From Planctomycetota bacterium (GTDB lineage Bacteria > Planctomycetota > UBA1135), in contig JAJFFC010000017.1 of assembly GCA_021776795.1 (NCBI GenBank), positions 185,287 to 249,286 on the forward strand: 64,000 bases of DNA, written 5' to 3'. Under the pieces are notes generated by a model. It was not told the origin of the DNA. It did no database searches and worked only from the letters and a program-made list of their open reading frames with translations. Shown piece by piece: positions 52,552-60,024 of this stretch. How positions within the stretch are numbered: the first letter of the stretch is position 1; each line of letters begins with the position of its first letter. The position numbers were made by a program, and so were the translations under genes.

Positions 52552-52923
52552 CTAGGCAGCGGGGTCGAACTCGACTTCTTCGGCGTCGGCCCAGAGATCG
52601 TCTAGACCGTAAAACTCACGCGCTTCTTCGGTGAGGATTTGCACGACGACGGCTCCGAAGTCGCACAGCACCCAACTCGAGTGAGCATCGCCTTCGGCCT
52701 GGCCTTTAGAGCCCATGACCGACTTCGCCACCACCTTGAGTGCATCGGCCATGGCGCGCGTTTGGCGCTGGCTATGCGTGGTGACAATCACGAAGTAATC
52801 CGTGATGTACAAAAGATCAGCGACATCCAGAATGCGGATATCGGTGCCCTTCAGGTCAACCGCTTCGTGCGCCAGCTTGGTAGCCAGCGCACGAGCGGAA
52901 TCGTGATCCAAGAATTCAGTCAA
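52552..52923 (-). CDS. rsfS: Ribosomal silencing factor RsfS
   Basis: 123 residues. It shows the family core LKGTDIRILDVADLLYITDYFVIVT, HSQRQTRAMADALKVVAK, GQAEGDAHSSWVLCDFGAVVVQILTEEAREFYGLDDLW (partial motifs). RsfS binds L14 of the 50S subunit and blocks subunit joining under starvation. It follows hppA by 13 bases on the same strand. Confidence 0.95.
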   Translation of the reverse strand: MTEFLDHDSARALATKLAHEAVDLKGTDIRILDVADLLYITDYFVIVTTHSQRQTRAMADALKVVAKSVMGSKGQAEGDAHSSWVLCDFGAVVVQILTEEAREFYGLDDLWADAEEVEFDPAA

Positions 52924-52936
52924 GGATCAATCAGCC

Positions 52937-54982
52937 TTAGGAAAGGAAGAAGGGCAAGAGCAGCAAGCTCACCACTGACATCAGCTTAAGCAAGATGTTC
53001 AGCGACGGGCCACTGGTGTCCTTGAAAGGGTCACCGACGGTGTCACCGACGACCGCAGCCTTGTGCGTGTCGGAACCTTTGCCGCCGTGGTTCCCTTTCT
53101 CGACGTACTTCTTGGCGTTGTCCCAAGCACCACCGGCGTTGGCCATGAAGATGGCCATCATCACGCCTGCAGCGAGGGAGCCTGCGAGAAGACCGCCAAG
53201 CATTTGTACACTAATCATGCCGACAATGATTGGCGCGGCGATGGCCAAGAGGCCAGGCAACACCATTTCCTTCAGCGAACCTTTGGTGGAGATCGCGACG
53301 CATGCAGCGTAGTCCGGCTTTCCGGTACCTTCGAGGATGCCAGGAATCTCGCGGAACTGACGACGCACTTCTTCGATCATCGAGAAGGCCGCGCGGCCGA
53401 CTGCTTCCATGGTCATGGCAGCGAAGACGAAAGGCAACATGGCGCCGATCAACATGCCGATAACGACATTAGGCTCGGTGATGGAAAGGTTGAACTCCAT
53501 GCCTTCCTCTGCAAAGTGCTTTGCCGCAACGGCACCGAATGCCGAGAAGAAAGCCAATGCGGTGAGAGCCGCAGAGCCAATCGCGAAACCCTTACCAACT
53601 GCAGCGGTGGTGTTACCAACCGCATCGAGGGCGTCGGTGCGTTCGCGCACTTCCGGTGGCAGTTCGGCCATCTCGGCCATACCACCAGCGTTGTCTGCCA
53701 CAGGGCCGTATGCGTCGACGCCAAGCGAGATGCCGAGGGTCGAGAGCATGCCGACGGCGGCCAACGCGATGCCGTAGATTTCGGCTTGATCAAAGGCAAC
53801 CCAAATCGTGGCGCAGATGACCAACACTGGGTAGCAAGTGGACTTCATGCCAACGCCGAGACCAGCAATGATGTTGGTGGCTTCACCAGTTTCGGATTGC
53901 TCGGCAATCTTGCGCACTGGCTTGTGCTCGAAGGCGGTGTAGTACTCGGTGATTTTGCCGATGATCACGCCCGAAGCAAGACCAGCCAGAATCGCCAGGA
54001 ACAAGCCCATGGCGCTTTGGTCACCAAAGTCCAGGCCAGCCATGTTGGTCAGGTAGTAGGCCATACCGAGGAGCACAATCGAAGCCACAATCAGGCCGTT
54101 GAACAACGCGGTGTGAATCTTCGACTCGTCGTTGGTCTTGACGAAGAAGGTGCCGACAATCGAAGCGATGATGCCAGCGCCAGCGAGAATCAGCGGCAAG
54201 GAAACCATGCCGAGACCGCCGTCTCCGGTAGCTGCGGCAACCGCACCAAGGGTCATGCAGGCGATGATTGAACCCACATAGGATTCAAACAGGTCAGCGC
54301 CCATGCCGGCGACGTCGCCCACGTTGTCACCAACGTTGTCGGCGATAGTCGCAGGGTTGCGAGGGTCGTCTTCCGGGATGCCGGCTTCGACCTTACCGAC
54401 CAAGTCGGCGCCAACGTCAGCAGCCTTGGTGAAGATGCCACCACCAACGCGTGCGAACAATGCAATCGAGGAAGCGCCAAAGCTAAAGCCGAGTACCGAT
54501 TGCAGAGCGCGCTCATCGGTGCCCCACATGGTGGTCAGCACGGTGATGCCGAGCACTCCAAGGCCGACCACAGTCAAGCCCATGACGGTGCCGGAACCAA
54601 AGGCCACTTTCAGTGCTGGACCGAGACCGGTACGAGCAGCTTCGGTGGTGCGCACGGCAGCGCGCGTGGCGGTGTGCATGCCAATCCAACCGGCGAGGGC
54701 CGAGGAGAAGGCGCCAGCCAAGAACGCGACGACCGTGTCCGGTCCGCCGCCCATGTCTTCACCGAGGGCGAAGATGCCAACAGCAACCACCACCACGAAG
54801 ATGGAAAGGAGCTTGTACTCGGTGACCAGGAAAGCCTTGGAGCCCTCTTGGATAGCCTTGGCGAGTTCTTGCATGCGCTCGTTGCCCGCAGGGGCGCGCA
54901 TGACATTGGACTGGATGAGGAAAGCGCCAAGAATGGCGACTCCGGCCCCGATCCAGGGAAGGTAGTTCAGCAGTGTTTCCAT
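52937..54982 (-). CDS. hppA: Membrane-bound ion-pumping pyrophosphatase
   Basis: 681 residues and about 16 membrane helices. The conserved active-site acidic segments are present: [35 protein letters not shown] (in pieces), [26 protein letters not shown] near the C-terminus. The sequence [20 protein letters not shown] has Ala where K+-independent enzymes carry Lys, so a K+-dependent type is likely. It uses PPi to pump H+ or Na+ out of the cytoplasm. It heads the run hppA-rsfS-LAB_N-arnT-like. Confidence 0.95.
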   Translation of the reverse strand: METLLNYLPWIGAGVAILGAFLIQSNVMRAPAGNERMQELAKAIQEGSKAFLVTEYKLLSIFVVVVAVGIFALGEDMGGGPDTVVAFLAGAFSSALAGWIGMHTATRAAVRTTEAARTGLGPALKVAFGSGTVMGLTVVGLGVLGITVLTTMWGTDERALQSVLGFSFGASSIALFARVGGGIFTKAADVGADLVGKVEAGIPEDDPRNPATIADNVGDNVGDVAGMGADLFESYVGSIIACMTLGAVAAATGDGGLGMVSLPLILAGAGIIASIVGTFFVKTNDESKIHTALFNGLIVASIVLLGMAYYLTNMAGLDFGDQSAMGLFLAILAGLASGVIIGKITEYYTAFEHKPVRKIAEQSETGEATNIIAGLGVGMKSTCYPVLVICATIWVAFDQAEIYGIALAAVGMLSTLGISLGVDAYGPVADNAGGMAEMAELPPEVRERTDALDAVGNTTAAVGKGFAIGSAALTALAFFSAFGAVAAKHFAEEGMEFNLSITEPNVVIGMLIGAMLPFVFAAMTMEAVGRAAFSMIEEVRRQFREIPGILEGTGKPDYAACVAISTKGSLKEMVLPGLLAIAAPIIVGMISVQMLGGLLAGSLAAGVMMAIFMANAGGAWDNAKKYVEKGNHGGKGSDTHKAAVVGDTVGDPFKDTSGPSLNILLKLMSVVSLLLLPFFLS

Positions 54983-55100
54983 CGACGGGTTGCGACTGGA
55001 GGGGGGATGCGCTGCCCCAGCAAATTTGCCAGGTGGAGCGCGGTTTTGAAGCCGGGATTCTACCGCAGCGCCGGGGTCAAGGACCCGGGAAAAAGGGGGG

Positions 55101-55799
55101 TTAAGACTCTTTTTCCGAGGCGTTGCCAGCTTCGGTGGCGGGAGCGCTGCCCTCGTCCGCCTTCTCTTGGTGTAGCTCCTTTCGCTTGCGCTTCAGGGTG
55201 AGTAGTTTCACCCGGCGCGAGCGGCCTAGACGCCACCACACATAGGCCACAGCGATGGCGGCGAGAATGCCGAGAGGCACGCGGAATTGATGCAGCACAT
55301 CGAGGACAGCGTCGAGGTTGGCAGCGAATTTCCAGCCCAGCCAAACTGAAATCGGCACTGTGAGTATCGCGCCGATGCTGTCCAGAACCACAAACTTCCA
55401 ATAGGGCATTCGTAGGTTGCCAGCAACCAAATAGGCAACGAGCCGCAGACCTGGCACGAAGCGCGCGGTAAACACGGCCTTGGTGCCATGCTGCAGGAAG
55501 TTTTGGTTAAATCGTCGCCGGCGGGCAGGGCGCAAATGGTGCTTCAAGATCGGAAGCCCATAGACCTTTTCGCCGGCCAGGCGGCCTAGAACATAGATCA
55601 CCGAATCACCGGCCAAAATGCCGCTGTAGCACCAGAGCACCGCCGCGAGGTAGCCAATATCGCCTTGGGCCACGAAATAGCCGGTGCCGAGCAGGACCAG
55701 CTCCTCGGACCACGGCGGCATGCCGAGCCCACAGGCCACCAGGAGAAGGAAGGCCCACTCGCCAGGATTACTGGCCAATAGCTCGAGGACGACGTCCAC
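55101..55799 (-). CDS. DedA family membrane protein
   Basis: 232 residues from GTG 55799. It has the DedA features [33 protein letters not shown] and the [FY]-x-R-F-x-P-G motif in [20 protein letters not shown], with about five membrane helices and a charged Glu/Lys-rich tail. DedA proteins act in lipid carrier or phospholipid flipping and in membrane homeostasis. It is the last gene of the ArsR-led operon, 20 bases after the previous gene. Confidence 0.92.
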   Translation of the reverse strand: MDVVLELLASNPGEWAFLLLVACGLGMPPWSEELVLLGTGYFVAQGDIGYLAAVLWCYSGILAGDSVIYVLGRLAGEKVYGLPILKHHLRPARRRRFNQNFLQHGTKAVFTARFVPGLRLVAYLVAGNLRMPYWKFVVLDSIGAILTVPISVWLGWKFAANLDAVLDVLHQFRVPLGILAAIAVAYVWWRLGRSRRVKLLTLKRKRKELHQEKADEGSAPATEAGNASEKES

Positions 55800-55818
55800 G
55801 GTGTGGGGATTTTAGGCC

Positions 55819-56484
55819 CTAGCGCTCCCCGGTGTCGCCAAAGACCGGGGCAAGAAGTTGTTCGGTGTCCTGCAGGGGGAGGGCATCTTCGCCCTGGAGG
55901 CGGCTGGCCAGCCATAGCGGGCGTTCTTGGGCCGGGCGCCTGAGGAGTTCTCGGTAGGCTGCGGCGGTGCGCTCGGCGCCGGAAGACTGCAAATTGGCAT
56001 TCACCATGCCTCCGCCAGCCGCCATCCAGCTTGCGTAGAGGCTGAGGCCCTGCAGGCGCTCGGCCTCTTCTTGCCCGAGCCTTGACCTCAATACAAGGCT
56101 ATTAGCTAGTATTTGCAGGGAAGGCCAGGGAGACGGTTGCATTGGAAGCTGGGCGCGCAGGTAGGTGCGGCCCTGGTCAGCCAAGGATGCGGATTCTTCG
56201 CGGCTGTAGCCCATGCTCGGCGATGGTGCCGCCCAAGCTAAGAGGTAGCCGGCGAATTCCGCGGGGGCGCCCTCGCCGCGTTGCTGCAGAAGGTCCTCGC
56301 CCAGTTCTGCCATGCGTGGCAGATTCCGCTCCAAACCAGCCTGCTCGTAGCGACGGGCCGTCCACCACGACTGCAGCTCGCCGAGTCCCTCTAAGCCAGG
56401 TGGTTTGAGGTGCCCAGCCAACAGGGCCACGGCCGCCAAGGCAAGCCAAGTGCGGGTCAGCCACAGCAGCCAAGAGGAAGACAT
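55819..56484 (-). CDS. Membrane-anchored helical protein of the ABC operon
   Basis: 221 residues from ATG 56484, which overlaps the stop of the permease-like gene. One N-terminal membrane helix (LWLTRTWLALAAVALLAGHL), then an extracytoplasmic, Arg/Leu/Glu-rich helical domain resembling degenerate TPR repeats (YEQAGLERNLPRMAELGEDLL, LQILANSLVLRSRLGQEEAERL). No catalytic motif. Likely accessory subunit of the transporter encoded upstream. Confidence 0.7.
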   Translation of the reverse strand: MSSSWLLWLTRTWLALAAVALLAGHLKPPGLEGLGELQSWWTARRYEQAGLERNLPRMAELGEDLLQQRGEGAPAEFAGYLLAWAAPSPSMGYSREESASLADQGRTYLRAQLPMQPSPWPSLQILANSLVLRSRLGQEEAERLQGLSLYASWMAAGGGMVNANLQSSGAERTAAAYRELLRRPAQERPLWLASRLQGEDALPLQDTEQLLAPVFGDTGER

Positions 56485-57533
56485 CAGGGACGGAAGGGTG
56501 GGCGGCGGAGGCAGGCGGCGGCAAAGCCGAGTATGCCGAGCATCCACCACATCAGGATGGAGGCAAAAGAAGTGGCCTGGAGGTGGCGGGCGAAGTCGTC
56601 GCCGGTGGCGAGGAGGGAATCCACTCCAGGCAGGAAGGCCTTGACCCCGAGCAAGGCGCGCGCGACGAGGCCGAGGGCATCGGCGGGAAGATCTTGGTTG
56701 CCGCCGGGCAAAGCCACCAAGCCGGCCAAAGCCAGAGTTGCCCATGCTGCCAATGGTCCGCGAATGCGTCCGGCGCGTGCCCAAGCCAAGAAGATGCCGA
56801 GCAAGGGCAGGAAGAACAGAGCTTGCGCCCACAACAGGCGCGGCAGTTCCGCGAGTCCGGGGCTGTCGACGGATAGGCGCGTTAATGGCCGCAGCAGTTC
56901 CAGGCCTTCGGGCAGGGGAGGCAGCAGCGCTTGGCCCTGGCTGGCCTCTTGTGGGAGTAAAGGCCATGCCGCGAGTTCGCCTGCGACCAGCGTGATTTGC
57001 CGACCATCTGCCGCGCCATAAGTTGCGGTGCCGGCGGAACGCAGTGCCTCATCCGCCTGCAGCCAATCGACGGTTAACAAAACTTGGGCATTGGGCGGGC
57101 AACGGCCTTCCAAGTCGAGGGTCCAACTGCCGTCGGCATTGGCCTGCGGGACGGTGATGGGGAACAGCTCCTGGCCGGCGCGAGGTTGCGCCAAGCCAGG
57201 CAAGTGTGGACCGAGACAGGCGAGGAGGAGCCACGCCAAGATCAGACCGCCGGTGCTGAGGACTTCGGCGAAAGGGGCGCGCCAAGCCGAGGGATTGCGC
57301 AAGCATTCTTCCAATGGCCAACCTTGCCGCCGCCGTTGTTGCAGTACCGCGCCGAGGCGGAGCAGCAAAATGCTGGGCCCCAAGGCGACCGAAGCTAGAT
57401 AACCGCCAAGGTGGGCTCGACCCAAGGTGGGGTCGAAGTGTAGGCGCAACAGAACCACCAGGGCCAAGCCCCACCACAGCCAGCCCCAGCGGCCGAGGAG
57501 TTGCCGCCACATGGCGAAGCACAGCGTTCTCAT
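56484..57533 (-). CDS. Permease-like polytopic membrane protein with periplasmic domain
   Basis: 349 residues. Three membrane helices in the first 120 residues (GWLWWGLALVVLLRL, YLASVALGPSILLLRLGAVL, GGLILAWLLLACLG), a beta-rich periplasmic insert of about 100 residues (ITVPQANADGSWTLDLEGRCPPNA), then four more helices. It overlaps the ABC ATPase gene by four bases, so it is the best candidate for the membrane partner. It does not look like a standard ABC-2 permease. Confidence 0.75.
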   Translation of the reverse strand: MRTLCFAMWRQLLGRWGWLWWGLALVVLLRLHFDPTLGRAHLGGYLASVALGPSILLLRLGAVLQQRRRQGWPLEECLRNPSAWRAPFAEVLSTGGLILAWLLLACLGPHLPGLAQPRAGQELFPITVPQANADGSWTLDLEGRCPPNAQVLLTVDWLQADEALRSAGTATYGAADGRQITLVAGELAAWPLLPQEASQGQALLPPLPEGLELLRPLTRLSVDSPGLAELPRLLWAQALFFLPLLGIFLAWARAGRIRGPLAAWATLALAGLVALPGGNQDLPADALGLVARALLGVKAFLPGVDSLLATGDDFARHLQATSFASILMWWMLGILGFAAACLRRPPFRP

Positions 57534-58171
57534 GATGGCTCCCCCGTATAGGTAGGGAGCCCAGCATGTCCGGCCAGGGTTAGGCCGATGGGGGCAAGCG
57601 ATTCACAACCCACATGGGGCGGCGCCAACAACAGCGCGGCCGGGGCATCGGCTTCTTCGAGCGCCGCTTGCAAGGATTGCATGCCCTCGGGATCTAAAGC
57701 GGTTTGCGCTTCATCGAGCAATAACAGAGGTGGTTCGCCCAGCCACGCCCGCGCCAAGTTAACTCTTTGTTGCCAGCCGCGCGACAAAGTGCCGATGCGC
57801 TCCTTCGCTAGCGCCTGCAGTTGGAAGCGTTCCATCGTGCGGCTGGCTGCTTCTTTGGTTTGTCGTGCGGGCCAGCCTTGCAGTGTACCGAGTTGATGGA
57901 GGTAGGCATCGACGCGAAGCTCGAGCGGAAAACGCGGATCTTGCGGCGCAAAGCCGATGCGGTCAGGCCGTGTCAGTTCGCCGCCCGCTTTGGGAAGCAG
58001 GCCCAAGAGGACCCAAGATAAAGTGGTTTTGCCGCTACCGTTGCCACCAATCACCAGGGCCCGCTCACCCTTGGATAAGGAGAGGTTTAGTCCCTCAGCG
58101 AGACGCTTTTTGCCGCGCGCCAAGCCAAGGCTCTGCAGTTGCAGCACCACTTCGGAACTCACGTCCACCAT
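57530..58171 (-). CDS. ABC ATPase with atypical signature motif
   Basis: 213 residues from ATG 58171 (MVDVSSEVVLQLQ); the longer frame to 58387 is a shadow of the membrane gene upstream. Walker A GGNGSGKTT is intact, the Q-loop is FAPQDPRFP, but the signature is LSRGWQQRVNLARAW in place of LSGGQ and Walker B/D-loop reads LLLLDEAQTALDP in place of DEP-SALD. This resembles CcmA-like small ATPases. ATP hydrolysis may be weaker or differently regulated. It sits between the 122-residue membrane protein and the permease-like gene. Confidence 0.85.
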   Translation of the reverse strand: MVDVSSEVVLQLQSLGLARGKKRLAEGLNLSLSKGERALVIGGNGSGKTTLSWVLLGLLPKAGGELTRPDRIGFAPQDPRFPLELRVDAYLHQLGTLQGWPARQTKEAASRTMERFQLQALAKERIGTLSRGWQQRVNLARAWLGEPPLLLLDEAQTALDPEGMQSLQAALEEADAPAALLLAPPHVGCESLAPIGLTLAGHAGLPTYTGEPS

Positions 58172-58182
58172 CGTAGCGCGGC

Positions 58183-58551
58183 TTAGTTCTTGGCTATGCG
58201 CCCCCCGATGCGCGCCATCGGTAAGAACAATAGCAAGAAGAACACGTGGTACCAAATGGGCATGAGATTCCACACCGTGCTTTGCACGAAGATTCCGGTG
58301 ATCAGGAGTAGCAGGGCCATGACGCTCACGGCTTTGCTTGGATGCGAGGCAACTTTGGCGGTGGCAAAGCCCGCGCACAAACTGCAAACCACGCTCAAGC
58401 CAAGAACGCCCAACAGGGTACCGACGTCTTGAATGCCTTCCTCTGCCGCGATTTTTGTCGATGCCGCCGAAAACAGCAGAGCGTTACCGCCCAACCACAG
58501 GCCAGTCCAAAGGAAGTAGCCACCAACCAAACTCAAAAGGTTACGCAACAT
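58183..58551 (-). CDS. Four-helix membrane protein of the ArsR operon
   Basis: 122 residues from ATG 58551, three bases after the SRPBCC stop. Four hydrophobic helices (LLSLVGGYFLWTGLWLGGNALL, LLGVLGLSVVCSLCAGFATA, AVSVMALLLLITGIFVQS, WYHVFFLLLFLPMARIGG). No charged catalytic residues. Small proteins of this kind are common beside ArsR/SRPBCC pairs, but no function is established. Confidence 0.8.
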   Translation of the reverse strand: MLRNLLSLVGGYFLWTGLWLGGNALLFSAASTKIAAEEGIQDVGTLLGVLGLSVVCSLCAGFATAKVASHPSKAVSVMALLLLITGIFVQSTVWNLMPIWYHVFFLLLFLPMARIGGRIAKN

Positions 58552-58553
58552 GA

Positions 58554-59087
58554 TTACTCTCCGTCGACGGGCCAGTGTTCCGAGCGGCATTGCTTCGGTG
58601 AAAACGGCTCCAGCACCTTGAATAAGCCAAACAGCATGCGCGTGCCGAAACTAGGTCGGCCAGTTTCGAGCACCGACTTCAGCGTGTTCACGATCATGGT
58701 GCCGCCTTGCTTCATTTGCTTGGCAGTCTTGGTGCCTTCTGGCGCTTCGGTCACGGTCAAGGTGAACTCCACCCCACCCGCGACTTCTTTCAAGTCATAA
58801 GCCACAATGCACTCTGGATCGCTGAAGTTGGTAAAGCGAAAGGTATGCACAAAGCGGTGCGGCTCCTCGCATTCGAGAATCTTGCCGACGACTCCCGTGT
58901 ACTTGCCATTGCCGGTGCGCATCGCAAGCCGGGAGCCGGCCTTCAACTCCTGCACATGCATTTGGTTGTTGAAGAAGGCCGGGATGGGGGCATCGGTACG
59001 GGTGATTTCCTGCCACACATCGGCAAGCGTGCCTTGAATGGTGACTTGGAAAATCATGGGGTCGGCGGTTTTGGGTGCATCAGGCAT
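58554..59087 (-). CDS. SRPBCC (AHSA1/START-like) domain protein
   Basis: 177 residues. A ligand-binding START-like fold: MIFQVTIQGTLADVWQEIT, GSRLAMRTGNGKYTGVVGKILECEEPHRFVHTF, VEFTLTVTEAPEG and a long C-terminal helix (TKTAKQMKQGGTMIVNTLKSVLETG). Such proteins bind hydrophobic ligands. It overlaps the ArsR gene by eight bases, the frequent ArsR-SRPBCC pairing in which the two are co-regulated. Confidence 0.9.
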   Translation of the reverse strand: MPDAPKTADPMIFQVTIQGTLADVWQEITRTDAPIPAFFNNQMHVQELKAGSRLAMRTGNGKYTGVVGKILECEEPHRFVHTFRFTNFSDPECIVAYDLKEVAGGVEFTLTVTEAPEGTKTAKQMKQGGTMIVNTLKSVLETGRPSFGTRMLFGLFKVLEPFSPKQCRSEHWPVDGE

Positions 59088-59439
59088 TCTTCTTGTTCCT
59101 TGCTTGGGCGCGTTGTTCTACGCGTTGTTGCATGTCGGCCATCCTTCCTGCCCAGAACGAGCTGTCTTCAGAAGTCCAACGATCGTAGATGCCTTGGATC
59201 GGCATGGGGTTGAAATAGAGCTTGCGGCTTCGCCCTTCCTTTTCGCTGGTAATCAAACCGGCGGTTTCGAGCCGCGCCAAGTGTTTCATGGCGGCAATGC
59301 GGCTAAAGGAAAAGTGCGAAGCGACTCCCTGCACCGTGATCCCTGGAGTGCCCTTGACCAGGTCCATCATCTGCCGTCGGGCAGGATGGGCGATGGCTTG
59401 AAAGACAAGATCCTCGGGGGTTTGGGCTGCGGGGCTCAT
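59080..59439 (-). CDS. ArsR family transcriptional regulator
   Basis: 119 residues. Winged helix-turn-helix typical of ArsR proteins: FQAIAHPARRQMMDLVKGTPGITVQGVASHFSFSRIAAMKHLARLETAGLI (in pieces), followed by the wing EKEGRSRKLYFNP. It lacks the Cys clusters of metal-sensing ArsR members, so it probably senses something other than arsenic or zinc. It is the first gene of the operon and begins at a perfect inverted repeat that is likely its own operator. Confidence 0.93.
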   Translation of the reverse strand: MSPAAQTPEDLVFQAIAHPARRQMMDLVKGTPGITVQGVASHFSFSRIAAMKHLARLETAGLITSEKEGRSRKLYFNPMPIQGIYDRWTSEDSSFWAGRMADMQQRVEQRAQARNKKNA

Positions 59440-59440
59440 T

Positions 59441-59458
59441 GGTAACCAAAAGGTTACC
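59441..59458. promoter_or_regulatory. Perfect inverted repeat, likely ArsR operator
   Basis: GGTAACC-AAAA-GGTTACC, two 7-bp arms with a 4-base spacer, one base upstream of the ArsR start codon on the minus strand. Position and symmetry fit an autoregulatory operator overlapping the ribosome entry region. It also lies 38 bases before the divergent FHA gene, so that gene could be controlled too. Confidence 0.75.
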
Positions 59459-59495
59459 TGTTGCTGGCCGCTTTTGTCAAGCTAAAGTAGTGCCC

Positions 59496-60020
59496 ATGCG
59501 ACTGCGGCTGCGCGAAACCGGCGAAACCAAGGAGGCGACCGAGGGGATGACCCTGGGCCGCCTGTCCTCCTGTGACTGGCCCCTGGAGGACGCGAGTATC
59601 TCGCGCCAACATGGGCGTCTGGTGTTCGAAAACAGTGCCTGGTTCTTGGAAGATCTCGGCTCGAGCAATGGTTCGCAGCTGAATGGGCGCAAGGGCCGGC
59701 GTCATCGTTTGGCTGGCGGCGATCTGCTGACCTTGGGCTCGGTGGCTTTCGATGTTCTGGATCAAGCGCCGGCTGCCGCCGCCCCTGCCGCCGCCCCTGC
59801 CGCTGAGCCATCTCATTCCGCGGCCGCGCCTCCGCGCCAACAAGAGGCCAACCAAGAGCGCGCGCGCCTTCGCCATGACTTACGCGACGACCGCCGGTCC
59901 TCTGGCTTTGGTGACCTCGGGCAACAGCCGTTGTGGATCCAACTCATTGCCGTCGCCCTCGGCCTTGCGGTCATGGCAGGCATTGTGATGGGCGTTCGCC
60001 TTTTAGCTCAGTTCCTATAA
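59496..60020 (+). CDS. FHA-domain protein with C-terminal membrane anchor
   Basis: 174 residues from ATG 59496. The FHA core is at residues about 18-82: MTLGRLSSCDWPLEDASISRQHGRLVF and LEDLGSSNGSQLNGRK, with the phosphothreonine-binding Arg, Ser, His and Asn in order. An Ala/Pro-rich and charged linker follows, then one membrane helix (LIAVALGLAVMAGIVMGVRLL). It should display a phosphothreonine reader on the cytoplasmic face. Four bases before the M60 peptidase gene. Confidence 0.9.
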   Translation: MRLRLRETGETKEATEGMTLGRLSSCDWPLEDASISRQHGRLVFENSAWFLEDLGSSNGSQLNGRKGRRHRLAGGDLLTLGSVAFDVLDQAPAAAAPAAAPAAEPSHSAAAPPRQQEANQERARLRHDLRDDRRSSGFGDLGQQPLWIQLIAVALGLAVMAGIVMGVRLLAQFL

Positions 60021-60024
60021 GCCC

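Noticed and set aside
53063..54271. 402-codon open frame on the plus strand opposite hppA
   Set aside because: Shadow of the strongly biased hppA coding strand; the His/Gly/Asp-rich composition has no protein-like pattern and hppA motifs are intact.
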